From contig CAMDLO010000006.1 of assembly GCA_945901765.1 (NCBI GenBank), positions 1 through 57,845 of the forward strand: a stretch of 57,845 bases of DNA. The letters run 5' to 3'. A program made the position numbers and the translations under genes. The stretch comes from Cyanobium sp. NIES-981 (GTDB lineage: Bacteria > Cyanobacteriota > Cyanobacteriia > PCC-6307 > Cyanobiaceae). The notes under the pieces are model-generated. The model was not told where the DNA came from and searched no databases. It saw only the letters and a list, made by a program, of their open reading frames with translations. Within the stretch, counting starts at the first letter, position 1. Each line of letters starts with the position of its first letter. This document shows, piece by piece, positions 1 to 8,060 of this stretch.

Positions 1-216
1 CTGCTGGCCGAGTCCCACATCTCCATCCACACCTGGCCCGAATCGGGCTATGCGGCGGTGGACGTGTTCACCTGTGGTGACCACACGATGCCGGAGCGGG
101 CCTGCGCGGTGCTGGCGGCCGAACTGGCGGCCAGCGATCACAAGCTGACCAGCTTCCGGCGCGAGACGCCGGCCGCGGTCGCCAGCGACAGCCGCGAGCC
201 TGTTCTGGTCGGCTAG
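1..216 (+). CDS. speD: S-adenosylmethionine decarboxylase proenzyme, 3' end only
   Basis: This is the C-terminal 71 residues of the pyruvoyl-dependent enzyme that makes decarboxylated AdoMet for spermidine synthesis; the 5' part lies outside the window. The visible part begins [14 protein letters not shown]. In bacterial SpeD the Glu-Ser bond in this motif is where the proenzyme cleaves itself and turns the Ser into the pyruvoyl cofactor. It is followed by [11 protein letters not shown], whose Cys is the family's proton-donor cysteine. The TAG stop at 214-216 shares the tetranucleotide CTAG with the stop of the convergent larE gene. Confidence 0.93.
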   Translation: MLAESHISIHTWPESGYAAVDVFTCGDHTMPERACAVLAAELAASDHKLTSFRRETPAAVASDSREPVLVG

Positions 217-1112
217 GGCAACAGCCGGCCGGGCTGGTCTGGTGACGCCTCGCTCCTGCCGGCAACGCCGGCGATGCGATTGAGCTTGCCGCTCACCAGA
301 CCCTCCAGATCCACGGCCACTGCGGTGAAACCAAGCGTCAGGAAGGCGTCGACCAAGGCCTGGCGCTGTTGCGGGCAACTCCAGGTGTTCAGGGCCCTGG
401 CCAGATCACTGGCCCTCAGTTCAATGCGGGCGGTCTCCCCCTGGCTGCGCACCCGCACCTCCGACCATCCCCCCTGCCGAAGCCAAGCTTCGGCGGCGGC
501 CACCCGCTCCAGCCGGGTCGCACTGATCGATTCGCCGTAGGGGAAGCGCGAGGCCAGGCACGGCTGGGCTGGTTTATCCCACCAGGGCAAGCCCAGCGCC
601 CGGGACAGCTGGCGCACCCCAGCCTTGTCGATGCGCAGCTCCGCCAGCGGGGAGCGCACACCGAACTCCCGTGCGGCCTGGATGCCGGGCCTGTGATCGC
701 CGAGATCATCCAGGTTGACGCCATCGAGCACCTGGGCTGCGCTGGCTGCGGCAGCGATCGGTGCCAGCAGGGTGTGCAGTTCCCGTTTGCAGGCGTAACA
801 GCGTTCCCTCGGATTGCTGAAGTAGGCGGGGTCGGCCAGCTCTGCGGTGGGAATCTCACGGTGGGCGATGGCCAGCCAGCGGGCCTGCTCCGCCGCTTCC
901 CGACGCAGATGGGGCGCCAGGGCCGGCGAGACACCGGTGATGGCGATGGCCTGCTCACCCAGTTGCTCCACGGCGATCGCCGCCACCAGGGAGCTGTCCA
1001 CCCCACCGGAATAGGCGACGACCACCCGGCCCAGGCTGCGCAGCGAGCTGCGCAGCTCACGCAGGGCCCGCTGCAGATCGGTGGGCAGGGAGTCGAGCAG
1101 GGTGTAGGCCAT
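213..1112 (-). CDS. larE: ATP-dependent sacrificial sulfur transferase, LarE family
   Basis: The 299-residue product belongs to the PP-loop (adenine nucleotide alpha hydrolase) superfamily. SGGVDSS at residues 35-41 is the ATP pyrophosphatase loop and GVNLDD at about 131-136 is a second family motif. [11 protein letters not shown] at 184-194 is the LarE signature; its Cys aligns with the cysteine that LarE of Lactobacillus gives up as sulfur donor for the nickel-pincer cofactor. RCYACK at 104-109 adds a cysteine pair. I chose the ATG at 1112 because the alternative start at 1196 adds an unconserved stretch that would run into the 5' region of the divergent CobO-like gene. No other lar genes are visible, so the physiological acceptor is unknown. 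Confidence 0.85.
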   Translation of the reverse strand: MAYTLLDSLPTDLQRALRELRSSLRSLGRVVVAYSGGVDSSLVAAIAVEQLGEQAIAITGVSPALAPHLRREAAEQARWLAIAHREIPTAELADPAYFSNPRERCYACKRELHTLLAPIAAAASAAQVLDGVNLDDLGDHRPGIQAAREFGVRSPLAELRIDKAGVRQLSRALGLPWWDKPAQPCLASRFPYGESISATRLERVAAAEAWLRQGGWSEVRVRSQGETARIELRASDLARALNTWSCPQQRQALVDAFLTLGFTAVAVDLEGLVSGKLNRIAGVAGRSEASPDQPGRLLP

Positions 1113-1203
1113 GGCGCGCGATCCGCGTCGGAATCCTGGCAAGCTGCCGATCTCTGTTGTCGGTGCCAACCTCGGTAGCATTTCGCTGTGCGTCACTCAC
1201 GCC

Positions 1204-2385
1204 ATGACCCCGAGCAGCACTCAGACGCCGCAGCGGGGTTCAGGCCGGGGCATCGGCATCCGCACCGCGGCGGGCAGCGACGAGCGGGCCCACGGCCAGC
1301 TGCACGTCTATGACGGCGACGGCAAGGGCAAGAGTCAGGCCGCTCTGGGCGTGGTGCTGCGCACGATCGGCCTGGGTATCTGTGAGCAGAAACGCACCAG
1401 GGTGCTGCTGCTACGGTTTCTCAAGGGGCCGGGACGGGCCTACGACGAAGACGGAGCCATTGAGGCCCTGCAGCAGGGGTTCCCCCACCTGATCGACCAG
1501 GTGCGCACCGGCCGAGGCGAGTTCTTCACAGCCGAGGAAGCCACCCGCTTCGACCGTCAGGAAGCCCAGCGCGGCTGGGACATTGCCCGGGGCGCCATCG
1601 CCTCCGACCTCTATTCCGTGGTGGTGCTCGACGAGCTCAACCCCGTGCTCGACCTGGGCCTGCTGGACGCCGATGAGGTGTGTCGCACCCTGGCCGCCAA
1701 ACCCCCCAGCATGGAGGTGATCTGCACGGGCCGGGGGGCGCCGCGGCAGCTGGTGCAGCTGGCCGACCTGCACTCCGAGATGCGTCCGCACCAGCGCCAG
1801 AGCCAGACCAGCGATGGTCCGATCCCCGAGGGTCTCGATGGGATCGAGATCTACACCGGCGAGGGCAAAGGCAAGAGCACCAGCGCCCTGGGCAAGGCCC
1901 TGCAGGCGATCGGTCGCGGCATCAGCCAGGACAAGAGCCACCGGGTGCTGATCCTGCAGTGGCTCAAGGGTGGCAGCGGCTACACGGAAGACGCCGCCAT
2001 CGCCGCCCTGCGCGAAAGTTACCCCCACCTGGTCGACCACCTGCGCTCCGGCCGCGACGCGATTGTGTGGCGCGGCCAGCAGCAACCGATCGACTACGTG
2101 GAGGCCGAGCGGGCCTGGGAGATCGCCCGCGCCGCCATCGCCAGCGGCCTCTACAAAACGGTGATCCTCGATGAAATCAACCCCACCGTGGATCTGGAAC
2201 TCCTGCCGGTGGAGCCGATCGTGCAGACCCTGCTGCGCAAACCGGCTGAAACCGAGGTGATCCTCACCGGCCGCTGCAAGAACCGACCGGCCTACTTCGA
2301 CCTGGCCTCCGTGCACTCGGAGATGGTGTGCCACAAGCACTACGCCGAGCGCGGCGTGGACCTGAAGCGGGGCGTGGACTACTGA
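1204..2385 (+). CDS. Tandem CobO/BtuR-like P-loop ATPase (putative corrinoid adenosyltransferase)
   Basis: The 393-residue product is two CobO/BtuR-like domains in a row. Each has a Walker A of the BtuR kind (DGDGKGKSQAAL near residue 38 and TGEGKGKSTSAL near residue 219) and a Walker-B-like strand (VVVLDELNP and TVILDEINP). CobO transfers the 5'-deoxyadenosyl group of ATP to Co(I) corrinoids and is normally about 200 residues with one P-loop. The domains share the order GKGKS, KG, DE, CTGR/LTGR, HSEM. The ATG at 1204 is preferred because the upstream ATG at 1111 would overlap larE. A CbiG-CobJ fusion at 47.4 kb shows that corrinoid synthesis is present, but adenosyltransferase activity of a two-domain protein is inferred. 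Confidence 0.75.
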   Translation: MTPSSTQTPQRGSGRGIGIRTAAGSDERAHGQLHVYDGDGKGKSQAALGVVLRTIGLGICEQKRTRVLLLRFLKGPGRAYDEDGAIEALQQGFPHLIDQVRTGRGEFFTAEEATRFDRQEAQRGWDIARGAIASDLYSVVVLDELNPVLDLGLLDADEVCRTLAAKPPSMEVICTGRGAPRQLVQLADLHSEMRPHQRQSQTSDGPIPEGLDGIEIYTGEGKGKSTSALGKALQAIGRGISQDKSHRVLILQWLKGGSGYTEDAAIAALRESYPHLVDHLRSGRDAIVWRGQQQPIDYVEAERAWEIARAAIASGLYKTVILDEINPTVDLELLPVEPIVQTLLRKPAETEVILTGRCKNRPAYFDLASVHSEMVCHKHYAERGVDLKRGVDY

Positions 2386-2413
2386 GCCATAGCCCCACTG
2401 CGGGCAAGCTCAG
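2382..2413. terminator. Composite hairpin across the cobO-like/moeB convergent stops
   Basis: An outer stem CTGAGC/GCTCAG (2382-2387 with 2408-2413) encloses an inner stem GCCC/GGGC (2392-2395 with 2402-2405). It spans the stop codons of both convergent genes and there is no T-run. It could act as a weak bidirectional end or as a stability hairpin; this is structural inference only. Confidence 0.35.
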
Positions 2414-3582
2414 TAGCGCTGAACGCCGGGATCGACCTCCTGGCTCCAGGCGTCGATGCCGCCGCTCACATTCACGCCCTCGATGCCGTGGCGCCCCAGG
2501 GCGATCAGGGCCTTGGCGCTGCGGCCGCCCAGCTTGCAGTGCACGTAGAGCTTCTTGCCCTCCGCCAGGCGGCGCACATCCTCGATCGCCTCGCCGCTCT
2601 CGATCCGATCCAGCGGCACCAGCACCGAGCCCGGGATCACGGCGATGTCGGCCTCCTGCGGGTTGCGCACATCCAGCAGCAGGATCTCCTCGATCTGGCC
2701 ATCGATCACGGTCTTGAGCTCGGCCACGGTGATGCTCGGCACTGAGCCCGCCTCCTCCTGACCGGGAGCCGTGCCGCCGACGCCGCAGAACTCCTGGTAG
2801 TCGATCAGCTGCTCGATCACCGGCCGCTCCGGGCTGGGCCGCAGCTTGAGCTCGCGGAACTTCATGCCCAGGGCATCGAACAACAGCAGCCGGCCGCCGA
2901 GGGTGGTGCCGATGCCGGTGATGATCTTCACGGCCTCGGTGGCCTGGATCACGCCGATGATTCCGGGCAGCACGCCCACCACACCGCCCTCGGCGCAGGA
3001 GGGCACCAGGCCCGGCGGCGGCGGCTCGGGGAAGAGATCGCGGTAGTTGGGGCTCTCGGCGTCGAGGTTGAACACCGTGGCCTGGCCTTCGAAGCGGAAG
3101 ATCGAGCCGTACACATTCGGCTTGCCCAGCAGCACGCAGGCGTCGTTCACCAGGTAGCGGGTGGGGAAATTATCGGTGCCGTCGCAGACGATGTCGTAGG
3201 GCCGGATGATCTCCAGGGCGTTCTCGCTGGTGAGGGCCGTCTCGTAGAGGTCCACCTGGCAATGCGGGTTGATCTCCAGGATGCGCGCCCTGGCCGATTC
3301 GATCTTGGGCTTGCCCACCCAGCTGGTGCCGTGGATCACCTGCCGCTGCAGGTTGGAGTGATCCACCACGTCGAAGTCGACGATGCCGATCCGGCCCACG
3401 CCGGCCGCCGCCAGATAAAGGAGCAGTGGTGAGCCGAGGCCGCCGGTGCCCACGCACAGCACCGACGCCGCCTTGAGCCGCTTCTGGCCCTCCATGCCCA
3501 CTTCCGGCAGGATCAGGTGGCGCGAGAAGCGGGCCACCTCGTCGGGGCTGAGCTGAACGCCGCTGGTGTCGGGAGGAAGCAT
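2410..3582 (-). CDS. moeB: MoeB/ThiF-family adenylyltransferase with C-terminal rhodanese domain
   Basis: The 390-residue E1-like protein activates the C-terminal glycine of small ubiquitin-like sulfur carriers (MoaD/ThiS/CysO type) and transfers sulfur to them. Residues 45-52 (GTGGLGSP) form the nucleotide-binding loop and DFDVVDHSNLQRQ at 69-81 is the adenylation motif. Cys196 in VPSCAEGG is the E1 family cysteine. The C-terminal rhodanese domain (about 288-390) carries VHCKLGGRS with the persulfide-accepting Cys349. No CxxC zinc pairs are present. The ATG at 3582 starts MLPPDTSG just before the conserved SPDEVARFSRH motif. The next gene upstream, 38 bp away on the same strand, is a JAMM peptidase, which suggests an operon. 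Any of molybdopterin, thiamine or cysteine sulfur transfer could be served. Confidence 0.9.
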   Translation of the reverse strand: MLPPDTSGVQLSPDEVARFSRHLILPEVGMEGQKRLKAASVLCVGTGGLGSPLLLYLAAAGVGRIGIVDFDVVDHSNLQRQVIHGTSWVGKPKIESARARILEINPHCQVDLYETALTSENALEIIRPYDIVCDGTDNFPTRYLVNDACVLLGKPNVYGSIFRFEGQATVFNLDAESPNYRDLFPEPPPPGLVPSCAEGGVVGVLPGIIGVIQATEAVKIITGIGTTLGGRLLLFDALGMKFRELKLRPSPERPVIEQLIDYQEFCGVGGTAPGQEEAGSVPSITVAELKTVIDGQIEEILLLDVRNPQEADIAVIPGSVLVPLDRIESGEAIEDVRRLAEGKKLYVHCKLGGRSAKALIALGRHGIEGVNVSGGIDAWSQEVDPGVQRY

Positions 3583-3620
3583 GACGAAAAAAATCCGGCT
3601 GCCGCTGAACGAGCAGTCCT

Positions 3621-4058
3621 TCAATCTTCCATTCTCCACGGCAAAGGCTGAGGGGCGTCCTCCGCCGACTCCAACCACCAGCCGCGCAGATCGCCGTCGA
3701 TTCCCGCAATCACCAGCAGCGCCGGCGGCACGCACAGCGCACAATCGCGTTCGGAAGGCTCCGCCGCTGCAGCAGGGTGGCTGTGGGCCACGCCCAGCAC
3801 CTGCAGTCCCCGCTGGCGCCCCCAACGCTGGGCCACCAGTTGCTCGCGTGGATCCACGGCGAAACGGCGGTCCCGCGCCCCTGCTTCCGGCCAGACGTTG
3901 CAGCAGGGCCAGATCCGCAGAAGTCGCCAGCCGCCGGCTTCAGCGGTGCCCAGCAGCAGAGCACACCCCTCCGCCGGCGCCGCGCAGGCCAGCAGGCGAC
4001 GAAGAACGATCAGCAGCCCCTGATCAGCGAACAGGGCGATTGGCTTCTGACAGGACAC
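3621..4058 (-). CDS. JAMM/MPN+ metallopeptidase (Mov34/PAD-1 family)
   Basis: The 145-residue protein has the JAMM zinc motif. A Glu lies in EGCALLLG at about residues 30-37, and a His-Ser-His-Pro is followed, ten residues after the second His, by an Asp (HSHPAAAAEPSERD). Bacterial stand-alone JAMM proteins remove cysteine or peptide extensions from ubiquitin-like sulfur carriers, as Mec+ does for CysO in mycobacteria. It sits just upstream of the E1-rhodanese gene in the same direction, so the two probably share a sulfur-carrier pathway. The start is GTG at 4058, giving MSCQKPIALF. No ubiquitin-like partner gene is visible nearby. Confidence 0.82.
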   Translation of the reverse strand: MSCQKPIALFADQGLLIVLRRLLACAAPAEGCALLLGTAEAGGWRLLRIWPCCNVWPEAGARDRRFAVDPREQLVAQRWGRQRGLQVLGVAHSHPAAAAEPSERDCALCVPPALLVIAGIDGDLRGWWLESAEDAPQPLPWRMED

Positions 4059-4106
4059 ACCGATACCTTATGGGCGTTGTCCAGGGCGGTGCCCCATCGC
4101 GGATTC

Positions 4107-4523
4107 ATGATCGATACCAGTGCCACCCCTGCCGATCCGGCCGCCGCGGCGGAAACCGCCATTCCCGGCTCTGAACCAACGCCAACCAGCACCGCTGGCG
4201 ATCAGGAAGCAGGCGGGATCCACTTCGCCGAGCGCTACAGCGAGATACTCGGCAAGGTGAACCACACCCTCGACCAGCTGGACTGGGATCAGATGGGGCG
4301 GATCGGCAAGTCGATCGGCATCCTGCTGGTGGTGATCATCGCCCAAGTGCTGATCAAGGGGGTGCTCGACACCATCAACCTGCTGCCGATCCTGCCTGGC
4401 CTGCTGGAACTGCTGGGACTTGTGGTGGTGGGGCAGTGGAGCTGGAAAAACCTCAGCACCGGTGAAAAGCGTTCGGCCGTCGTCTCCCGGCTGCAGCATC
4501 TCAAGCAGGAGTATCTGGGCTGA
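4107..4523 (+). CDS. CAAD-domain thylakoid/membrane protein
   Basis: The 138-residue protein has an acidic, Pro/Ala/Thr-rich N-terminus (about 1-45), an amphipathic stretch (FAERYSEILGKVNHTLDQLDW) and two hydrophobic segments (about 72-92 and 97-118), ending in a charged tail. This is the layout of the CAAD domain, first described as a membrane-anchoring appendage of some cyanobacterial aminoacyl-tRNA synthetases and also found alone in thylakoid proteins related to plant CURT1. It is divergent from the JAMM gene with only 48 bp between the starts. I chose ATG 4107 because upstream in-frame sequence is the antisense of the JAMM gene. Confidence 0.8.
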   Translation: MIDTSATPADPAAAAETAIPGSEPTPTSTAGDQEAGGIHFAERYSEILGKVNHTLDQLDWDQMGRIGKSIGILLVVIIAQVLIKGVLDTINLLPILPGLLELLGLVVVGQWSWKNLSTGEKRSAVVSRLQHLKQEYLG

Positions 4524-4543
4524 GCAACGGCTTTGCCCAGTCT

Positions 4544-4571
4544 GCCGGCTCTTCAGTGCCGGCTCTTCAGT
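4544..4571. repeat. 14-bp direct duplication
   Basis: The sequence TGCCGGCTCTTCAG occurs twice back to back between the ends of two convergent genes, just beyond or at the stop of the fructosamine kinase. It looks like a recent small tandem duplication and has no obvious terminator character. Confidence 0.6.
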
Positions 4572-5481
4572 GGCGGCTAGCCAGCAGGGTGGTCAGCAGG
4601 GTGGTCAGGCAGTCCTGGGCCTGCTGGAGATACCCGCCGCCAAACAGGTTGGCATGGTTCAGCAGGTGATAGAGGTTGTAGAGCGGCACACGCCTTTCGG
4701 CCCCTGCAGGCAGGGGCCATGCCTGTTCATAGGCCTCGAAGAATCCGGCCGGAAAACCGCCGAACAGCCGGGCCATGGCCAGATCCACCTCCCGATCAGC
4801 CCAGTGACAGGCGGGATCGAACAGGGCCGCCCCGCCGCCCCGCACCAGGGCGGCATTGCCGCGCCAGAGGTCCCCATGCACCAGCACCGGTTCGCTGGGG
4901 TGTTCCAACCAGTCCGGCAGCTGCTCCAGCAACAGCTCAGCGCCCCGGAGCGCCTGCCCCTGGCGAGCAGCTGAAGCAAACTGGGGACCAAGGCGCGCCG
5001 CAGCGAAGAAATCGGGCCAATCGGAGCTCCAGCCGTTGATCTGGGGGCTGGCACCGATGAAGTTGTCGCACTCGAAGCCGTAGCCGCGGCCGCCATTGCC
5101 CGCCCGGCTGGAGCGGTGCAGATCCGCCAGGCCCCGCCCGAGCGCTCTCCAGCCTGTAGGCCCCCCCCCGCTCTCCTCGAGATCCAACCAGGACAGCACC
5201 AGCACCGCGTGCTCCGCCACCGCCGCCAGGGCCAGGGGACGGGGGAGCTGCAGCGGAGCAGCGGCCCAGGGGGCCAGGGCCTCCAGGCCGGCCCGCTCCG
5301 CTGCCAGCACGGGCAGTCGGGCGCGGCTGTCGGTCTTGGCGAACAGCCGGGAGCCATCGGCGAGCTGCAGACACCAGCAGGCGTGACTGCAGCCACCGCC
5401 CACCGGCGTGATGGAGACCAGCCGCACCCCGAGCTCGCTGTCCAGCCAAGGGGCCAGGACTGAGGCGAGGGCTTCCCTCAT
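4567..5481 (-). CDS. Fructosamine kinase family protein
   Basis: The 304-residue product has the fructosamine-3-kinase/aminoglycoside phosphotransferase fold. A Gly-rich loop (VGGGCSHA at about 27-34) and Lys49 (LFAKT) belong to the ATP lobe, HGDLWRGN at 202-209 is the catalytic loop, and DPACHWADREVDLAM at 222-236 carries the Mg-binding Asp and the family signature ending in LFGGF. Such kinases phosphorylate ketoamines formed by glycation and so start their repair. I chose ATG 5481 over 5511; the longer start would leave only 6 bp to the start of the divergent crtD gene. It is convergent with the CAAD gene. Confidence 0.88.
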   Translation of the reverse strand: MREALASVLAPWLDSELGVRLVSITPVGGGCSHACWCLQLADGSRLFAKTDSRARLPVLAAERAGLEALAPWAAAPLQLPRPLALAAVAEHAVLVLSWLDLEESGGGPTGWRALGRGLADLHRSSRAGNGGRGYGFECDNFIGASPQINGWSSDWPDFFAAARLGPQFASAARQGQALRGAELLLEQLPDWLEHPSEPVLVHGDLWRGNAALVRGGGAALFDPACHWADREVDLAMARLFGGFPAGFFEAYEQAWPLPAGAERRVPLYNLYHLLNHANLFGGGYLQQAQDCLTTLLTTLLASRH

Positions 5482-5517
5482 GGCGCGGACCAACGCGGGA
5501 GCTGCCAGCATGCCTGG

Positions 5518-7041
5518 ATGGGAGCGAACGGGGATGCCGGCGGCCAGTCCGTCGTGGTGGTGGGAGCCGGCATCGCCGGTCTGACAGCGGCCGCGTTGCT
5601 GGCCAGGGCGGGGCAGCCAGTGACCCTGCTGGAGGCTCACCATCAGAGCGGTGGCTGCGCCGGCACCTTCCGCCGCGGCCCCTACACCTTTGATGTGGGC
5701 GCCACCCAGGTGGCCGGACTGGAGCCTGGCGGCAGCCATGCTCGCCTGTTCGCCCATCTCGGCATCGCTCTGCCGGCCGCCATCCCCCTTGATCCCGCAT
5801 GCGTGGTGGATCTGGGTGACGGTCAGCCGCCTGTGCGGCTCTGGCGGGATCCGGCCCGCTGGCGCGAGGAGCGCCAGCGGCAGTTCCCCGGCAGCGAACC
5901 CTTCTGGCAGCTCTGCAGTCGGCTGCATCAGGCCAACTGGCGATTCGCGGCCCGGGATCCGGTGCTGCCACCGCGCAATGGCTGGGACCTGGCCCAGCTG
6001 CTGGGCGCAGTCGGAGCCGACACCCTGGCCAGCAGCCTGGTCAGCAGCGCCAGCGTCGCTGATCTGCTGCGGCTCAGCGGTTGCGGCGCTGATCGCCGGC
6101 TGCGCCACTTTCTTGATCTGCAGCTGCGGCTCTACTCCCAGGAGCCTGCTGATCGCACAGCCGCGCTCTACGGCGCCACGGTGCTGGCGATGGCCCAGGC
6201 GCCCCAGGGGCTGTGGCACCTGCAGGGATCAATGCAGACATTGAGCCAGGCTCTCGAAGCGGCCCTGACGGCTGCCGGTGGCCGGCTGCTGCTGCGCCAT
6301 CGGCTCTGCGGGCTGCGCCGGTGTGGTGCCCACAACTGGCACCTCTGGGGTGAGCGGGGGGGGAACGGCCGGTTCCAGCTGGAGGCGGCCGACGTGGTGC
6401 TGGCCATCCCGCCTCAGACGCTGCCGGCCCTGCTGGGCGACGGGCTGCCGGCCGGCTACCGGCGACGCCTGCAGCACCTGCCGGATCCCTCGGGTGCCCT
6501 CGTGTTCTACGGGGCGGTGGAGCGGGCCCGGCTGCCGGCCGCAACCCCCGCCCACCTGCAGACCGCCTGGGATGACCCAGGCTCCCTGTTTCTGTCGGTG
6601 AGCAGCGACGGCGATGGGCGGGCACCGCTGGGAGAGGCCACGGTGATCGCCAGTGTGTTCACAGCGGCGCGCCCCTGGTTCAGCCAGGAACCCCACGCGT
6701 ACGACGCCGCGAAAGCCAAAGTCCGGCAGGGCATCCTGCTGGGGCTGGAGCGGGCCCTCGGCATCGGGGCCGAAGCATGGCGCCACCAGGAGCTGGCCAC
6801 ACCGCGCGGCTTCGCCCGCTGGACCGGCCGCCCCTTCGGCTTCGTCGGTGGCCTGGGACAACGCCCCAGCAGCTTCGGCCCCTTCGGCCTGGCCAGCCGC
6901 ACCCCCCTGGCGGGCCTGTGGCTGTGCGGCGATGCGATCCACCCCGGCGAGGGAACGGCCGGAGTGACCCTTTCGGCCCTGATGGCCTGCCGCCAGCTGC
7001 TGCAGCGGCGCGGCATGGAGCTGAAGCTGGAAGGTGGCTGA
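5518..7041 (+). CDS. crtD: FAD-dependent carotenoid desaturase, CrtD-like
   Basis: The 507-residue flavoprotein belongs to the phytoene desaturase/CrtISO superfamily. VVVGAGIAGLTAAALLARAG at about 13-32 is the FAD-binding Rossmann motif, with GGCAGTF next to it. GDAIHPGEGTAGVT from about residue 471 is the C-terminal FAD motif. The internal stretch TFDVGATQVAGLEPGG and the conserved FPGSEPFWQL resemble the cyanobacterial CrtD group, which introduces the C-3',4' double bond in myxol-type carotenoids. A CrtISO-like role is the main alternative. The ATG at 5518 is the first in-frame start and lies only 36 bp from the divergent fructosamine kinase start. Confidence 0.8.
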   Translation: MGANGDAGGQSVVVVGAGIAGLTAAALLARAGQPVTLLEAHHQSGGCAGTFRRGPYTFDVGATQVAGLEPGGSHARLFAHLGIALPAAIPLDPACVVDLGDGQPPVRLWRDPARWREERQRQFPGSEPFWQLCSRLHQANWRFAARDPVLPPRNGWDLAQLLGAVGADTLASSLVSSASVADLLRLSGCGADRRLRHFLDLQLRLYSQEPADRTAALYGATVLAMAQAPQGLWHLQGSMQTLSQALEAALTAAGGRLLLRHRLCGLRRCGAHNWHLWGERGGNGRFQLEAADVVLAIPPQTLPALLGDGLPAGYRRRLQHLPDPSGALVFYGAVERARLPAATPAHLQTAWDDPGSLFLSVSSDGDGRAPLGEATVIASVFTAARPWFSQEPHAYDAAKAKVRQGILLGLERALGIGAEAWRHQELATPRGFARWTGRPFGFVGGLGQRPSSFGPFGLASRTPLAGLWLCGDAIHPGEGTAGVTLSALMACRQLLQRRGMELKLEGG

Positions 7042-7049
7042 ACAGCGCG

Positions 7050-7985
7050 TCAGAGAAAGTCGGGACGCAACCGCTGACAGTGCTCCAGCGCTGCCTGCAG
7101 GCCCGGCCAGTCCTGGGCGTTGAGCAACGCGTCCAGATCGTCGAGGCTGCGGCGGTAGCCGGCCAGGGCCGCGAGAACCGGCTCCCTGTTGCAGCGAGCC
7201 ATCAGGGTGCCCAGTTCGGGATTGCCGCCGCCCACCCGGGTGGTGTCGGCGAAACCGCTGGAGGCCAGCGCCCGCACCAGCTCGGAGAGCGCCGCACCGC
7301 CGACCGCCGCCGCCTGCCGATCGGCGCTGCTGAGCAGAGCAGCGCTGACAAGCACCGGCAGATGGGAGATCAGGGCCACAGCCTGATCGTGCTCGGAGGC
7401 CGTGCAGGCCAGCCACCGGGCTCCCACCGACTCAGCCAGGGCACGGACGACCGCCAAGGCCTCCCCATCGGCATCGGCTGCAGGCGTGACCACCCAGGGG
7501 CGGCCTCGGAACAAGCCACGCTGCCCGGCATCCACACCCGCCTCTGCGGTGCCGGCCATCGGATGGGAGGGGACGAAGCGGTGGTGGATCGGCTGCCAAC
7601 GGGCCAGCACCGGTTGCTTCACCGAGCCCACATCAGTGATCACAGCCTGGGGCGGCAGTGCTGCCAGCAAGGCCGGATCCGGTTCGAGCAGACGATCGAG
7701 CGGCAGAGCCAGCACGACCAGGCCACAGCCACTGAGGATCGCCGGATCGGTGGAGACCACCTGCACCAGGCCCCGCTCCAGTGCCCGAGCCGCCGTGACC
7801 GGGCGATGCACCAGTCCTCGCACCTCGAAACCGAGAGCCTGGAGATCGAGGCCCAGCGACCCGCCGATCAGTCCCAGGCCGACAATCCCCACCGGCCCTG
7901 AAACGGCAGGGCAGGCAGGTGGAGCGGGACGGGGTGCTGGCACCTCCCCGGGCGGAGTGACGGCAGGGCTCGCGGCTGGGCTCAT
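7050..7985 (-). CDS. tyrA: Prephenate/arogenate dehydrogenase (tyrosine biosynthesis)
   Basis: The product, up to 311 residues, is a TyrA-family dehydrogenase. GLGLIGGSLG at about 36-45 is the NAD(P)-binding loop, HPMAGT at 141-146 includes a conserved active-site His, and SHLPVLVSAALL lies in the dimerisation half. Cyanobacterial members generally oxidise arogenate with NADP, which is family knowledge. The start is uncertain. ATG 7985 gives a Pro/Ala-rich 30-residue leader with no ribosome-binding site, while GTG 7892 would place the start directly before the Rossmann motif as in many homologues. Four 15-bp tandem repeats sit immediately upstream of ATG 7985. It converges on crtD with 8 bp between stops. 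Confidence 0.9.
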   Translation of the reverse strand: MSPAASPAVTPPGEVPAPRPAPPACPAVSGPVGIVGLGLIGGSLGLDLQALGFEVRGLVHRPVTAARALERGLVQVVSTDPAILSGCGLVVLALPLDRLLEPDPALLAALPPQAVITDVGSVKQPVLARWQPIHHRFVPSHPMAGTAEAGVDAGQRGLFRGRPWVVTPAADADGEALAVVRALAESVGARWLACTASEHDQAVALISHLPVLVSAALLSSADRQAAAVGGAALSELVRALASSGFADTTRVGGGNPELGTLMARCNREPVLAALAGYRRSLDDLDALLNAQDWPGLQAALEHCQRLRPDFL

Positions 7986-7989
7986 CGCT

Positions 7990-8049
7990 GCACGAAGTCA
8001 AGCTGCCTGAAGTCAAGCTACACAAAGTCAAGCTGCACAAAGTCAATCG
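7990..8049. repeat. Four 15-bp tandem repeats upstream of tyrA
   Basis: Four consecutive 15-bp units of the form gcacgaagtcaagct with one to four differences each run from 7990 to 8049. Read on the tyrA strand, each unit contains TTGACTT followed by a variable GTGCAGC-like part. The array starts 4 bp before the tyrA ATG at 7985. Confidence 0.8.
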
Positions 8050-8060
8050 GAACTGCTTTG

